Part shown: in pieces, positions 27,419 to 36,542 of the stretch
How positions within the stretch are numbered: the stretch's first letter is position 1
Layout of the letters: every line of letters begins with the position of its first letter
Assembly (NCBI RefSeq): GCF_016862955.1
Contig: NZ_BONY01000019.1
Location: 62,001 to 126,000, forward strand
Length of the DNA: 64,000 bases
From: Rhizocola hellebori
Lineage (GTDB): Bacteria > Actinomycetota > Actinomycetes > Mycobacteriales > Micromonosporaceae
Direction: 5' to 3'
Made by a program: the position numbers and the translations under genes
Notes under the pieces: generated by a model
Told to the model about the DNA's origin: nothing
The model's database searches: none
Seen by the model: the letters and a program-made list of their open reading frames with translations, nothing else

Positions 27419-28233
27419 GGGGTGCTCCTCAATCCGGTGTAGGCATCGCGGCGCACCACCAGCGCGACCGCGATCATGGCGATCAGCGCTGCCCAGTAGG
27501 GCAGGCTGACCGGTTGCAACAGCAAGGGGACGCGAAGGGTCAGCAGACTCGGGGTGATCACCGCGGCTGTCCACGCCAAGCCGAGCGCCGCTGCCGCCCA
27601 GCGCAGCCCGATCAGCTCGCCCAGGGCAAGAGCGCCAGCCGTGAACGCCAGACACGGCAACAGCCATGCCGCCGGTGACGCGCCCGTCAGCCAACCGGCC
27701 ACGGCCAGCGCCGGGACGATCACCACCAGCACCGCGAGCGTGCGGCGCAGCACCATATACAGGCCCGCCCGGGGGCTGGCCACCACCAGCTCGTGCGCCG
27801 GGTCCAGCCCGGCCGACCAGAGCGCGGCCACCCCCAGCAGCGGCGCCACCGGTGCCACCAGCAGCACCAGCGACGGCCACACGCGAGCGCCACCGGCCAG
27901 GTCCAGCCCCAGCGCGGCCGCGACCACGAGCACCGTCATCGCCAGTCGCGGCCACAGGCCCGGCGGCGCCCACCGGCCCACCCGGCGGTGCCGCCTCGCG
28001 ACGGGCATCTGCGGGCTTCGGGCCAACGAGACCGCCAGATCTGTTTCCACGCGGGCCAGCAACGACACCGTCTTCGGGCTTTGCCGGATCACGGTGTCGC
28101 CGAGGCGCGCCCTGCAGGGTGCGCAGTTTTCCAGGTGGGCCTCGATCGCCCAGAGAACATCCGCGGCGACAGCGACGTCGCCCGCCACATAGTGGTGCAA
28201 AGCTGTCGCCGAGAGGTGGTCCGAAGGGTTCAT
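27403..28233 (-). CDS. Zinc-finger anti-sigma domain fused to a multi-spanning membrane protein
   Basis: The 276-residue protein begins with a ZAS-like domain: HHYVAGDVAV, then IEAHLENCAPCRARL, giving the HxxxCxxC zinc motif at about residues 32-39. Residues 90-265 contain about six hydrophobic segments, many more than the single helix of ordinary anti-sigmas. It overlaps the ECF sigma gene by four bases (ATGA) and the ABC ATPase gene by 16. The expected role is to hold the sigma factor at the membrane until a signal arrives; the membrane part may also belong to the transporter (inference). Confidence 0.75.
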   Translation of the reverse strand: MNPSDHLSATALHHYVAGDVAVAADVLWAIEAHLENCAPCRARLGDTVIRQSPKTVSLLARVETDLAVSLARSPQMPVARRHRRVGRWAPPGLWPRLAMTVLVVAAALGLDLAGGARVWPSLVLLVAPVAPLLGVAALWSAGLDPAHELVVASPRAGLYMVLRRTLAVLVVIVPALAVAGWLTGASPAAWLLPCLAFTAGALALGELIGLRWAAAALGLAWTAAVITPSLLTLRVPLLLQPVSLPYWAALIAMIAVALVVRRDAYTGLRSTPWFVR

Positions 28234-28769
28234 GACAGCGCCTCCCGCAACGCGATCCGGGCCCGCCGCGCGCGGGTCTTCACCGTTCCTTCCGGCAGGC
28301 CCAGCAGCACGGACGTCTCCCGCACGGTGAGACCGTCGAGCACCATGGCCTGCAGCACCTGGCGCAGCTCCGGCGACAGCCTGCGCAGGGCATCACCCAT
28401 GGCGTCGCCCAGCACCGGCTCAACCACCTGCTCCTCGGCCGCGGGCGCGGCCCGCGAAACCAGGCTGGCCGGGGGCGGCTGAGCTTCCCGTGCCCGCCGG
28501 CGCAACCCGTCCACCAGCCGCCGGGCGGCGATCGTCCACATCCAGCCGACAGCGGAGCCGCCGACGGCCGCTCCCGCGAACGCGGCAGCCGCCCGCCACA
28601 CCGCCAGGTACGTCTCCTGCATCACCTCGGCGACAAGGTCGTCGTCGGCGCAGCGTCGGCGCAGCCGGGTACCCAGCCACGGCGACGTTCGCCGGTAAAG
28701 CTCATCGAAAGCACCCCGGTCGCCGCGAGCCACGCGACGCACCAGCTGCTCCTCGTCCATCGAGGTCAC
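28230..28769 (-). CDS. ECF-type RNA polymerase sigma factor
   Basis: A GTG at 28769 with AGGA upstream gives 179 residues; ATG 28760 is an alternative. Region 2 is seen in DRGAFDELYRRTSPWLGTRL and VMQETYLAVWRAAAAF, with the -10 recognition part VGWMWTIAARRLVDGLRRRA. Region 4 is LSPELRQVLQAMVLDGLTVRE followed by ETSVLLGLPEGTVKTRARRARI, the -35 reading HTH. It is the first gene of a five-gene overlapping operon with its anti-sigma factor and an ABC system, which are its likely targets. Confidence 0.88.
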   Translation of the reverse strand: MTSMDEEQLVRRVARGDRGAFDELYRRTSPWLGTRLRRRCADDDLVAEVMQETYLAVWRAAAAFAGAAVGGSAVGWMWTIAARRLVDGLRRRAREAQPPPASLVSRAAPAAEEQVVEPVLGDAMGDALRRLSPELRQVLQAMVLDGLTVRETSVLLGLPEGTVKTRARRARIALREALS

Positions 28770-28799
28770 GGCGCCTATCCTGCCTGTCACACCCAGCAA

Positions 28800-28825
28800 G
28801 ACGACAGCCCACCATGATCAGGTTC
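28800..28825 (-). promoter_or_regulatory. Candidate ECF-type autoregulated promoter
   Basis: On the minus strand GAACC (28825-28821) and CGTC (28803-28800) are separated by 17 bases, about 30 bases before the sigma gene start. This matches the general -35 GAAC / -10 CGTC form of ECF promoters and would suit autoregulation. No experimental support. Confidence 0.4.
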
Positions 28826-28852
28826 TCACCATGAGGTGACCTGGGAATATGA

Positions 28853-30433
28853 TCACTGCCGGGCGAGATTTGGAGCGTTGCCGCGCAGCACGTACTTCTG
28901 GATCTTGCCGGTGGCCGTCTTGGGCAGTTCCTTGACGAAACTCACCCCGCGCGGCGCTTTGAAGTGGGCAAGATGCTCACGGGCGAAGGCGATGATCTCC
29001 TCCTCGGTGGCGCTGGCCCCGTCGCGCAGCAGCACGAAGGCGTGCGGGGTCTCGCCCCATTTCTCATGCGGCAGACCGACAATGGCCACCTCCTGCACGG
29101 CGGGATGGCGCAGCAGCGCGCCTTCCACCTCCACCGAGGAGATGTTCTCGCCGCCGCTGATGATGACATCCTTGAGGCGATCGCGGATCTCCACGTAACC
29201 ATCCGGATGCACCACCGCCGCGTCGCCGGTGTGGAACCAGCCGTCGCCCATAACCTGTTGTGTCGCTTGCGGATCGTTGTAGTAGCCGTGCATCACCACG
29301 TTGCCCCGCACCACAATCTCGCCGAGGGTCTGACCGTCGGCGGGCACCACCGCGCCGTCGTCGCCGACCACCCGCAGCTCGCCGGAGGTCAGCAGCTCCA
29401 CCCCTTGCCGTGCCTTGACGATGGCGCGCTGCGCGAGTGACAGGTCGCGGTGCTCGGGCAGCGGCGCGCAGACGGTGATGAACGGGGCGGTCTCGGTCAG
29501 GCCGTAGACCTGGGTCACCTCCCAGCCGAATTCGCCCTCCATCCGCTCGATGGTCGCCGCGGCCGGCGGCGCTCCGGCGGTGACCACCCTTACCCCGCTC
29601 GGCACCTCGCCGCGCGCTTCGGCCGGCGCGCTGGCCAGTGAGATCAGCACCGTCGGCGCGGCGCACAACAGGCGGGCACCCTCTTCGCGCAGGAGCCGAA
29701 ACACTTGGGGCGGTTCGACTTTCGGCAGACAGACGTGGGTTCCGGCGGCGGCGGTGACTATCCAGGTATAGGTCCATCCGTTGGCGTGGAACATCGGCAG
29801 CGTCCACAGGTAGCGCTCGCCGACCGCCATCGGCAGGTGCAGCAGCGTCCCGATCATGTTCATCGCCGCGTTGCGATGTGTGATCATCACGCCTTTGGGC
29901 CGGGCGGTCGTCCCGCTGGTGTAGTTGATCGTCAGCAGGTCCCGCTCACCGATCTCGGGCGCGGCGAAGTCGGGCGTGGCCTGCTCGACCGCGGACTCGT
30001 AGTCGAGCCAGCCCGGCCGATCCGCCCCTGAGTCGAAAGCGACGAAGTGGCGCACCTGCGGCAGCTCTTCGCGCACCGCGTCGATCGCGTCGAGGTAGTC
30101 GCCGGACGCGCAGACCACCACGGCGCCAGAGTGGTTGATGATGTAGACGAAATCCTGCGGGGTGAGCCGATAGTTGATCGGCACGAGCACCGCACCCAGC
30201 TGCGGGACCGCGTAGAACGCCTCCAGCTGGGCGTGCACGTTGGGGGCGATGGTGGCCACGCGCTCGCCCTGCGCCACCGCCAAGTCCTTCTGCAGCACGG
30301 CCGACCATCGATCGCACCGGTCGAAGAACTGCGCATAAGACAATCGCAGCGCGCCGTCGACCACAGCCTCCCGGGCGCCGTGCAGCTGCCTGGTGCGGCG
30401 GGCGAACTCCAGAGGCGTCAGCGCAACTTCCAT
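28853..30433 (-). CDS. AMP-forming acyl-CoA synthetase
   Basis: The 526-residue protein shows the full ANL set: YTSGTTARPKGVMITHRN (P-loop-like A3), QVYGLTETAPF (A5), GDGWFHTGDAAV (A7), DRLKDVIISGGENISSVEVE (A8) and the catalytic Lys in PKTATGKIQKYVLR (A10). It activates a carboxylic acid to the acyl-adenylate and then the CoA thioester. Conserved text such as FHANGWTYTW suits medium- or long-chain fatty acid ligases. No beta-oxidation genes are adjacent, so the substrate is open. It is divergent from the methyltransferase. Confidence 0.88.
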   Translation of the reverse strand: MEVALTPLEFARRTRQLHGAREAVVDGALRLSYAQFFDRCDRWSAVLQKDLAVAQGERVATIAPNVHAQLEAFYAVPQLGAVLVPINYRLTPQDFVYIINHSGAVVVCASGDYLDAIDAVREELPQVRHFVAFDSGADRPGWLDYESAVEQATPDFAAPEIGERDLLTINYTSGTTARPKGVMITHRNAAMNMIGTLLHLPMAVGERYLWTLPMFHANGWTYTWIVTAAAGTHVCLPKVEPPQVFRLLREEGARLLCAAPTVLISLASAPAEARGEVPSGVRVVTAGAPPAAATIERMEGEFGWEVTQVYGLTETAPFITVCAPLPEHRDLSLAQRAIVKARQGVELLTSGELRVVGDDGAVVPADGQTLGEIVVRGNVVMHGYYNDPQATQQVMGDGWFHTGDAAVVHPDGYVEIRDRLKDVIISGGENISSVEVEGALLRHPAVQEVAIVGLPHEKWGETPHAFVLLRDGASATEEEIIAFAREHLAHFKAPRGVSFVKELPKTATGKIQKYVLRGNAPNLARQ

Positions 30434-30528
30434 TGGTAAATGCTATGCCCTGGCCCGCGCCGGATCTACCTGTCCACGCAATGGGATTTTCTTCCTGCTT
30501 TGTGAGACGCCTTCGCTAGGCTCTGGGC

Positions 30529-31320
30529 ATGTACGTGCATGGACATCACGAGTCGGTGCTGCGCTCGCACCGCTGGCGCACGGCCGAGAACTCCGCCGGT
30601 CACCTGCTGCCGCATCTGAAACCGCACCAGTCGCTTTTGGACGTGGGCTGCGGCCCCGGCACCATCACCGCCGACCTGGCCAATCTCGTCGGCCACGTCA
30701 CCGCGCTGGAGACCAGCGAGGAGGTGCTCGGGCTGGCGCGCGGCGAGGTCACCTCGCCCAACGTGACCTTCGCCGTGGGCGACGTGCACGCGCTGTCCTT
30801 TGCCGACAACACCTTTGACGTCGTGCATGCCCACCAGGTGCTGCAACACGTCGCCGACCCGGTGCGCGCGCTGCGGGAGATGGGGAGGGTCTGCCGGCCG
30901 GGTGGGCTCGTCGCGGTTCGCGACAGCGATTATGCGGGATTCATCTGGTACCCAATGCTTCCCGAACTCGACGAGTGGCTGCGCCTCTACCGCGCCATGG
31001 CCCGCCGCGCCGGCGGTGAGCCGGATGCCGGGCGGCGGCTGCTGCACTGGGCCAGGCAGGCCGGCTTCACCGATATCAGCGCCGGCTCAAGCACCTGGTG
31101 CTATGCCACGCCCCAGGAGCGGCAGTTCTGGGGTGGCATGTGGGCGCAGCGCATCAAGAACTCGTCGATCGCCACCCAGGCGCTCGAGTCCGGCCACGCC
31201 ACCCAGGCCGACCTCGACCGTCTCAGCGCAGCCTGGCTGGCCTGGGCCGACGACCCGAGCGCCTGGTTCTCGGTCGTGCATGGCGAACTCCTGTGCGTCG
31301 CCGGCCCGCTACCGACCTGA
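30529..31320 (+). CDS. Class I SAM-dependent methyltransferase
   Basis: The 263-residue protein has motif I LLDVGCGPGTITADL (near residue 36-50), the acidic loop VTALETSEEVL, VGDVHALSFADNTFDVVHAH (motifs II-III) and LREMGRVCRPGGLVAVRD (motif IV). This is the UbiE/type 11 pattern. The C-terminal part (WCYATPQERQFWGGMW) is the helical extension common in actinobacterial small-molecule methyltransferases. The acceptor substrate is unknown. Its 3' end runs into a 59-bp tandem repeat. Confidence 0.85.
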   Translation: MYVHGHHESVLRSHRWRTAENSAGHLLPHLKPHQSLLDVGCGPGTITADLANLVGHVTALETSEEVLGLARGEVTSPNVTFAVGDVHALSFADNTFDVVHAHQVLQHVADPVRALREMGRVCRPGGLVAVRDSDYAGFIWYPMLPELDEWLRLYRAMARRAGGEPDAGRRLLHWARQAGFTDISAGSSTWCYATPQERQFWGGMWAQRIKNSSIATQALESGHATQADLDRLSAAWLAWADDPSAWFSVVHGELLCVAGPLPT

Positions 31321-31427
31321 CGCCGCGGCCGGCGGCTTGCCCGAAACCCGGTGGCGTCGCCGGCTCGCTGTCGACCTGACGCCGCGGCCGGTGGCTTCGC
31401 CCGAAGTCTGGTGGCGGGCGCCGGCTA
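31313..31427. repeat. 59-bp tandem duplication spanning the methyltransferase stop codon
   Basis: Two imperfect copies starting with CGACCTGACGCCGCGGCC at 31313 and 31372. The first copy contains the methyltransferase stop, and the second reaches the stop of the convergent MmcQ-like gene. It probably arose by local duplication of the gene end. Confidence 0.65.
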
Positions 31428-31787
31428 GTCGAGGTCGGCGGCGAGCTCGGCTGGGGCGCGCATCCGCCACGCGTCGGTGATGAGCTCGCGCAGGCGGTCC
31501 ACCTTCACCCGGGCCAGGCGCAGCATGACCAGCGGCGCGCCGTCGTAGCCGGGCGCGGTGAAGAACAGCTTCGGCTCGCCCAGCAGCAGGGCCTGCTTCT
31601 CGGCCTCGTCACCGACATAGAGCACCGCGATGTCGCTGCGGATGACCCGTGGCTTTCCCGGCAAGCGCTCCGGGTAGGACCAGACGAAACCCCTGTTGCC
31701 CACCCGAAAATCGAAGCCGTCGCTTTCGATCTCGACGACGTGGGGCAGGGCCAGCGCGAGACGCCTCACGTCATCGGCGTCGGCCAT
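31425..31787 (-). CDS. MmcQ/YjbR family protein
   Basis: The ATG at 31787 lies seven bases after GGAGG and gives 120 residues; the ATG at 31793 is too close to that ribosome site. Motifs of the family are visible: DADDVRRLALALPHV, then GFVWSYPERLPGKP, EAEKQALLLGEPKLFF, TAPGYDGAPLVMLRL and a C-terminal ELITDAWRMRAP. Members have a CyaY-like fold and are described as small DNA-binding or stress-associated proteins; the role is unclear. Transcribed with a DUF1963 gene upstream. Confidence 0.8.
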   Translation of the reverse strand: MADADDVRRLALALPHVVEIESDGFDFRVGNRGFVWSYPERLPGKPRVIRSDIAVLYVGDEAEKQALLLGEPKLFFTAPGYDGAPLVMLRLARVKVDRLRELITDAWRMRAPAELAADLD

Positions 31788-31814
31788 CGCCATACCTCCG
31801 GTGAATCTCGAAAC

Positions 31815-32627
31815 TCAGGTGCCGGGTTCAAACAGGATCTCCGCGTTGTCGAGCTTTCCGGCGGCCAGCTCGGCCTCGTCGACCACCACCAGGAAATCAC
31901 CCTCGCCGAAAGCGTAGCGCTGCACCGAATAGCCGTTGACGTAGAGCAGCAGCTGCGGTGAGCCCAGGTCATCGAGCTGCTCGCGGGTCTCCTCGCGGAA
32001 CGGGTGTGGGCTGCCCAGCAGCTGCACCACGCCGCAGGGCACCCCGCCCAGCAGGGAGAGCTCCTCGTCGATGGCGCGCTCGACCTCGTAGTCGAACCGC
32101 TTGGAACTTGGCCCGTTCTCATCGCGCTCCTGCGCGACGAACGAAGGACCCAGCCGCAGCTTCCGCTCGGCGAACAGGCCGTCGTCGGCCAGCCCATCGG
32201 GGCGCTGCGCCACCGTGAGCAGGCCCGGCCGTGGCACGTGAAGCAGCTTCGCCGTGGCCGCATCTATTTCGTACCCATAGGCGCGGTCGCTGTCGTAGAT
32301 AGCGAACAGGTACATCATTCCGGCAAGCCCAGCGCTTCCCGCCACCCCGGTCTTGCGGACGTCGTCGAGGTTGATCTGGCACACCAGCGCCAGCGGCTCG
32401 TCGGTGTCGTCCTCCACCGGCCACACGAAAGCCTCGTCCACATGCGGCAACCCGCCGACCTTGGACACCCCGACCGGCAACGGCCCCTCGGACGGCTCCG
32501 CCATCGCCGCCCCCACCACCGGATGCAGGAACGGCGTGACCGCGTCACCGACCCTTTCCCCAAGCTCCCCAATCACGTAGTCGGGCCACAGCCGCTGATT
32601 GAGCGCCGCCGTCAACTCGTCGATCAT
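31815..32627 (-). CDS. DUF1963 (YwqG-like) protein
   Basis: The start MIDELTAALNQRL at 32627 gives 270 residues; an in-frame TTG at 32630 is equally near the AGGAGAGG site, and longer starts overlap the divergent gene. Segments VSKVGGLPHVDEAFVWPVED, LALVCQINLDDV, FAIYDSDRAYGYE and LLGSPHPFREETREQL fit the YwqG/DUF1963 family, cytoplasmic proteins of unclear function often found near toxin-immunity loci. Its neighbour on the same strand, 27 bases downstream, is the MmcQ-like gene. Confidence 0.75.
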   Translation of the reverse strand: MIDELTAALNQRLWPDYVIGELGERVGDAVTPFLHPVVGAAMAEPSEGPLPVGVSKVGGLPHVDEAFVWPVEDDTDEPLALVCQINLDDVRKTGVAGSAGLAGMMYLFAIYDSDRAYGYEIDAATAKLLHVPRPGLLTVAQRPDGLADDGLFAERKLRLGPSFVAQERDENGPSSKRFDYEVERAIDEELSLLGGVPCGVVQLLGSPHPFREETREQLDDLGSPQLLLYVNGYSVQRYAFGEGDFLVVVDEAELAAGKLDNAEILFEPGT

Positions 32628-32739
32628 CAATGTCGCCTCTCCTTCGCCGCGATCCGGCCAGTCTCGCAGAGTCGGAATTGTGGCAGACACCGGTGGCGAA
32701 GCCCGCGCCGTGATGCCACCGTGACAGCCGCTTCCCACT

Positions 32740-33624
32740 ATGGACGGCATGCGATTGTTGCTCACCGGTCTGATTGCCACGCTAACCGTGGCCCTGCTCC
32801 CGTCCGTTCCCGCCGCCGCCTCCGTGGCGGACCACTACCTCACCGAAACGTCGGCTTCGGACAGTTCGTCGCCCAAGACGATCACGGTGACCTGCCCTGA
32901 CGGGCAGATCGTCTACGGTTTCGGCGGCGCGACCCAGGACGGCGATGGCCAGGTCGCGCTCACCTCCATCCTTCCCAACATCGGGCTCACCGCCGTGACC
33001 GTGGTCGCGCAGGCCCGCGGCGGCTGGACCGGCAACTGGTCGGTGATGGCCGTGGCCAGCTGCTGGGCACCCGGAAACCTTGCGCTGCACCGGGTTGTCA
33101 CGACCAATGGCACGGCTTCGGCAACGGCGTCCTGCCAGGGTGAGAAGATTGTCTATTCCACCGGGTTCGTCGTGACCTCCACTTCGGGAAACCCCTTCAT
33201 CGACTCGGTGGTGCCCTCCTTCGATCTGTCGTCGGTGGAAGTTCACGGCGGCGGCGTCCTGTTCGGCCAGGTGGAGGTGAAGGCGGTCGCGCTGTGCGGC
33301 TTCCGGATGCCGGGCCCTTACCCGTTCTACAAGCAGCGCACCCAGGACACCGTGCCGGTAGCCGCCGGGACCACCACCACCGCGACCGCGGACAAGGCGC
33401 ACATCTCGATCGCTGGAGTCAACTGGATCTTCGGGGCGGGCGCGAGCTCGACCCGGCCAGGCATGTTCATTGACGCGCTCGGACCTTCACCCGCGCTCGA
33501 CGGTGGGTGGGCCCGGATGTCCCGCGGAACGGGGGTGGCCGCGAAAACCGCGAAAGCCATGGCCGGCACCGAGGACGACGACACGGTGACGGCTTACGGG
33601 GTCTGCATCGGCACGTGGTACTAG
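32740..33624 (+). CDS. Secreted protein with internal duplication, unknown function
   Basis: The 294-residue product (ATG 32740, or ATG 32749) has a signal peptide ending near PAAASVADH. Two related blocks follow: TVTCPDGQIVYGFGG...AVASC and TASCQGEKIVYSTGF...AVALC, each about 60 residues with Cys at both ends, as in small disulphide-closed beta modules. A third related block (IAGVNWIFGAGAS...YGVCIG) closes the protein. The family is not recognised. Its stop shares the palindrome CTAG with the stop of the convergent regulator. Confidence 0.55.
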   Translation: MDGMRLLLTGLIATLTVALLPSVPAAASVADHYLTETSASDSSSPKTITVTCPDGQIVYGFGGATQDGDGQVALTSILPNIGLTAVTVVAQARGGWTGNWSVMAVASCWAPGNLALHRVVTTNGTASATASCQGEKIVYSTGFVVTSTSGNPFIDSVVPSFDLSSVEVHGGGVLFGQVEVKAVALCGFRMPGPYPFYKQRTQDTVPVAAGTTTTATADKAHISIAGVNWIFGAGASSTRPGMFIDALGPSPALDGGWARMSRGTGVAAKTAKAMAGTEDDDTVTAYGVCIGTWY

Positions 33625-36482
33625 GCGGGTTTGACGCCTATGGCCCGCATGGCGTTCAGGTAGCGGTCCCGGGCCCGCTTCGCCTCGCCGTGCTGGCCGC
33701 CGGCCACCAGCGCCTCGATTAGGGCGCGGTGGCCGGCCTCGTCGTAGGGGTCGGCGCTGAGCAGGCGCAGCAGATGCCCGACGGCGACACCGGGACGCCC
33801 GCGTTTGCGGCTGATCTGGGCGAGCATGCGCAACACGCTCAGGTATCCGCCGCGGGCCTCTTCCCGAAGCGCCACAGCCCATTCCGCATAGGGCTCGTCT
33901 TCGAAGACATCGGCGCGGTAGCGGTCCAGACAGGCTGAAAGCAGGCGCTCCGCCTCGTCCAGAGCGCCCCGCTCACGCAGCCGGCGGGCGTGGACCAGGT
34001 CGGCGAGGAAGTCCTCGACGTCGACCCGCAGCCGCCCGATGTCCAGCCCGACGCTCGCCTGATCGGCCACGATGTAGTGATCCGAGGCGAGCACGCGCTC
34101 CGGATCCAGCACCCGGCGAATGATCGACAGCAGCACCGAGAGCCGGTGCCCGCTGGAATCCTCGCCCCGCCAAAGCATTTCACGCAGCTCGTCGCGGGGC
34201 ACCGGCCGGCCGCGCCGCGCCACCAGGATGCGCAGGAGGTCTCGCGCCCGGCGGGACTGCCATCGGGCGGCCGGCACCGGCTGCCCGTCGAGCCACACCT
34301 CGAACCGGCCGAAGGCCCGCACCGTCACCGCCGCGGTGTCGGCCGTCTCGGGGGCGACCCCCGCCCGGGCAAGGGTTTCGGCCGCCTCCAGCGCACCGAG
34401 CCGGTCGCCCACCCCGGCACCGACGAGATGCCCGAGGCGGTGGCCGACCCGGGCCGCTTCGACGTCCGCCTGCGCCTGGGTCCACACCGCAAACGCTTCG
34501 CGCAGCGCGTTTCTGGCCCGAGCCGGGTCGGGCTCAGCGATCGCGCGCAACTCAAGCGAGTCGGCGAGGCCGGCCGGGTCGCGCTCGGCGCTTGCCCTTT
34601 CGGCCGCCTCGGTGGCGAGCTTGGTGGCGGTCGCCCTGTCCCCGGCGTGATGGGCAACCCAGCCGCTGGCCAGCAACGCGGCCACCACCACCCGGTCCGA
34701 GGCGAGCTCGGTGGCGCGTTGGGCGAAGGTGGCGGCGTGCTGCGGATCTTCGGGGGCGAACAACCGGGCCAGGCCGCACAGCGCGGACACCTGAACATGG
34801 TGTGTGCCAGCCTCTTGCGCCAGCTCCAGGGCGCTCTCGAAGGCGGCGCGGGCCTGCTCGGCCCAGCCGCGGCGGCGATAGACCTCGCCCAGGCCCAGCT
34901 GCGCGGGTGCCGCGCGGCGCGGGCCGACCCGGCGGAATATCGCCTCGGCCCGCTGGAACTGCCGGATCGCCTGGTCGTATTTGCCAAGCATCATCAGGGC
35001 GTCGCCTGAGTTGCAGTAGGCGACAGCGCGCAGGTTGGAGTGGCCGGCGAGCGCAGCGAAGTGCGCATTTTGCTGAGCGGTCGCCAGCGCCGCAACGTAT
35101 TTCGCCTCGCACAGGTGGCGGAAGGTCTGGCTGGCCAGGATGCGCGCCCGCAGCAGAGCGCTGCCCACCTTCTCCGCCAGCTCGAGCGCCCGAAGGTTGT
35201 GCTCCTCGCTGTCGGCGTCGCGACCGGAGACGCTATCGCACAGCGCGAGCGTCACGTGGGCGGTGGCCAGGGCGAGGTCGTCGTTGACGGCGCTCGCTTG
35301 TTGGCAGGCCAGGTTTGCCAGGGCGACCGCGGTGTCGATCTCGCCGAGCTGCAGCCGGGCGCTCGCCCGCCAGGCCGACAGCATCGCCTGGTCGGTGGAC
35401 GGCTCGGCGTCGTCGCGTGCGCGTTCAAACGTCTCAAGCGCAGCCCGCGAATCGCCCCGGTGATAGTGCAGCATTCCCATCCGCCAGGCGATCGCGGCGT
35501 CCCACACCGGCTCGGCTTCGGCCACGATCCCGTAGATCTGCGCTGCGGCCAGGGATGATCCGGAGGTGCGCACCGCGTCACCGAGCAGCAGCTGCTGCTG
35601 GCGACTGCGGTTGGTGTTCTTGGTCAGGATGTCGATGATGAGTGAGCCGTGGCCTTCGGCCAGGATCTCCTGCCCGTGCCGATCCAGCAGCCGTCCACAT
35701 TGGACTAAGTCGCCCGCTCGGGCGAAGGCCTTCAGCGCGGCGCAGGGGTGCCCCGCCTCCTCGTACCAGCGCGCCGCCAGCATCGCCAGGCCGTTGCCCG
35801 GTGCGTCCTCGCGGGCGACATGCGCGACTATCGGGATCACCCGGTCGTCGCAGAGCAGGCCCATCGCGGTGAGCATGCGAAGCCACGAGGCGGCCTCCGC
35901 GTGGCCGAGCGCTTCGCCGAGGCCCGCCGAGACCGGGGTGAGGTCCGCGAGATCGACCAGCAGCGCCCGCACCTCCTGCGGGAGCGGCGCAAGCACCTCC
36001 TCGCTGACGAAGCTCCACAATGCGGAGCCGGGCTCGGGCAGCACAGGTTCCCCCGCGGCCACCGCCTCCCCGGCCAGGCGCACCAGGGCGGGCCAGCCGC
36101 CGGTCATTGTGTGTACCTGATCCGACAGATCCAGATCGCGCAGCCCGTACTCGTTTTCCAGCAGCTCGGTAGCAGCCTCGGCGGAAAGGGCCAGCTCGGC
36201 CGGGCGCACCTGGGCCAGCCCGCGCAGCCGGGCCGGCAGGACGGGCAGCGGGAACCGCGACGCGATCGCCACCCGGGCCCCGGACGGCAGCGCGTCGACG
36301 CTGGCGAACAAGGCCTGCGCCGCATCGGGCGTCAGCATCGGAAGATCATCGATGACGGTGTCGCCGCCGGTGAGCCCGGCGACGCCGCTATGCCAAGTCG
36401 CAGCGGGGTATCGCTGGCGCAGCAGGCTCGTCTTGCCATAGCCTGCGGCGGCGACCACCAACTCGATCACCGGCAGCACCAT
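33621..36482 (-). CDS. Large MalT-like ATPase/TPR regulator with C-terminal BTAD DNA-binding module
   Basis: The start MVLPVIELV at 36482 gives 953 residues. The N-terminus has a P-loop AAAGYGKTSL (residues 11-20) and DDLPML as a Walker B candidate, as in MalT/STAND ATPases. The middle (about 300-690) is TPR-like. From about 705 there is an OmpR-type winged helix (VRAFGRFEVWLDGQPVP) followed by a bacterial transcriptional activation domain ending HRALIEALVAGGQHGEAKRA. Usually the BTAD module is N-terminal in SARP proteins; here it is at the C-terminus of a STAND protein. Probably an activator; targets unknown. Confidence 0.8.
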   Translation of the reverse strand: MVLPVIELVVAAAGYGKTSLLRQRYPAATWHSGVAGLTGGDTVIDDLPMLTPDAAQALFASVDALPSGARVAIASRFPLPVLPARLRGLAQVRPAELALSAEAATELLENEYGLRDLDLSDQVHTMTGGWPALVRLAGEAVAAGEPVLPEPGSALWSFVSEEVLAPLPQEVRALLVDLADLTPVSAGLGEALGHAEAASWLRMLTAMGLLCDDRVIPIVAHVAREDAPGNGLAMLAARWYEEAGHPCAALKAFARAGDLVQCGRLLDRHGQEILAEGHGSLIIDILTKNTNRSRQQQLLLGDAVRTSGSSLAAAQIYGIVAEAEPVWDAAIAWRMGMLHYHRGDSRAALETFERARDDAEPSTDQAMLSAWRASARLQLGEIDTAVALANLACQQASAVNDDLALATAHVTLALCDSVSGRDADSEEHNLRALELAEKVGSALLRARILASQTFRHLCEAKYVAALATAQQNAHFAALAGHSNLRAVAYCNSGDALMMLGKYDQAIRQFQRAEAIFRRVGPRRAAPAQLGLGEVYRRRGWAEQARAAFESALELAQEAGTHHVQVSALCGLARLFAPEDPQHAATFAQRATELASDRVVVAALLASGWVAHHAGDRATATKLATEAAERASAERDPAGLADSLELRAIAEPDPARARNALREAFAVWTQAQADVEAARVGHRLGHLVGAGVGDRLGALEAAETLARAGVAPETADTAAVTVRAFGRFEVWLDGQPVPAARWQSRRARDLLRILVARRGRPVPRDELREMLWRGEDSSGHRLSVLLSIIRRVLDPERVLASDHYIVADQASVGLDIGRLRVDVEDFLADLVHARRLRERGALDEAERLLSACLDRYRADVFEDEPYAEWAVALREEARGGYLSVLRMLAQISRKRGRPGVAVGHLLRLLSADPYDEAGHRALIEALVAGGQHGEAKRARDRYLNAMRAIGVKPA

Positions 36483-36542
36483 GAGACCAGACTGGCGGGC
36501 CGATCGCCGCGGTGGCAAGGCATTTTCGTCACCTCGACAGGG

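Noticed and set aside
26612-27973. Longer ATPase frame of 453 residues
   Set aside because: The extra 185 residues are an out-of-frame reading of the anti-sigma gene; ATG 27418 has a strong ribosome site.
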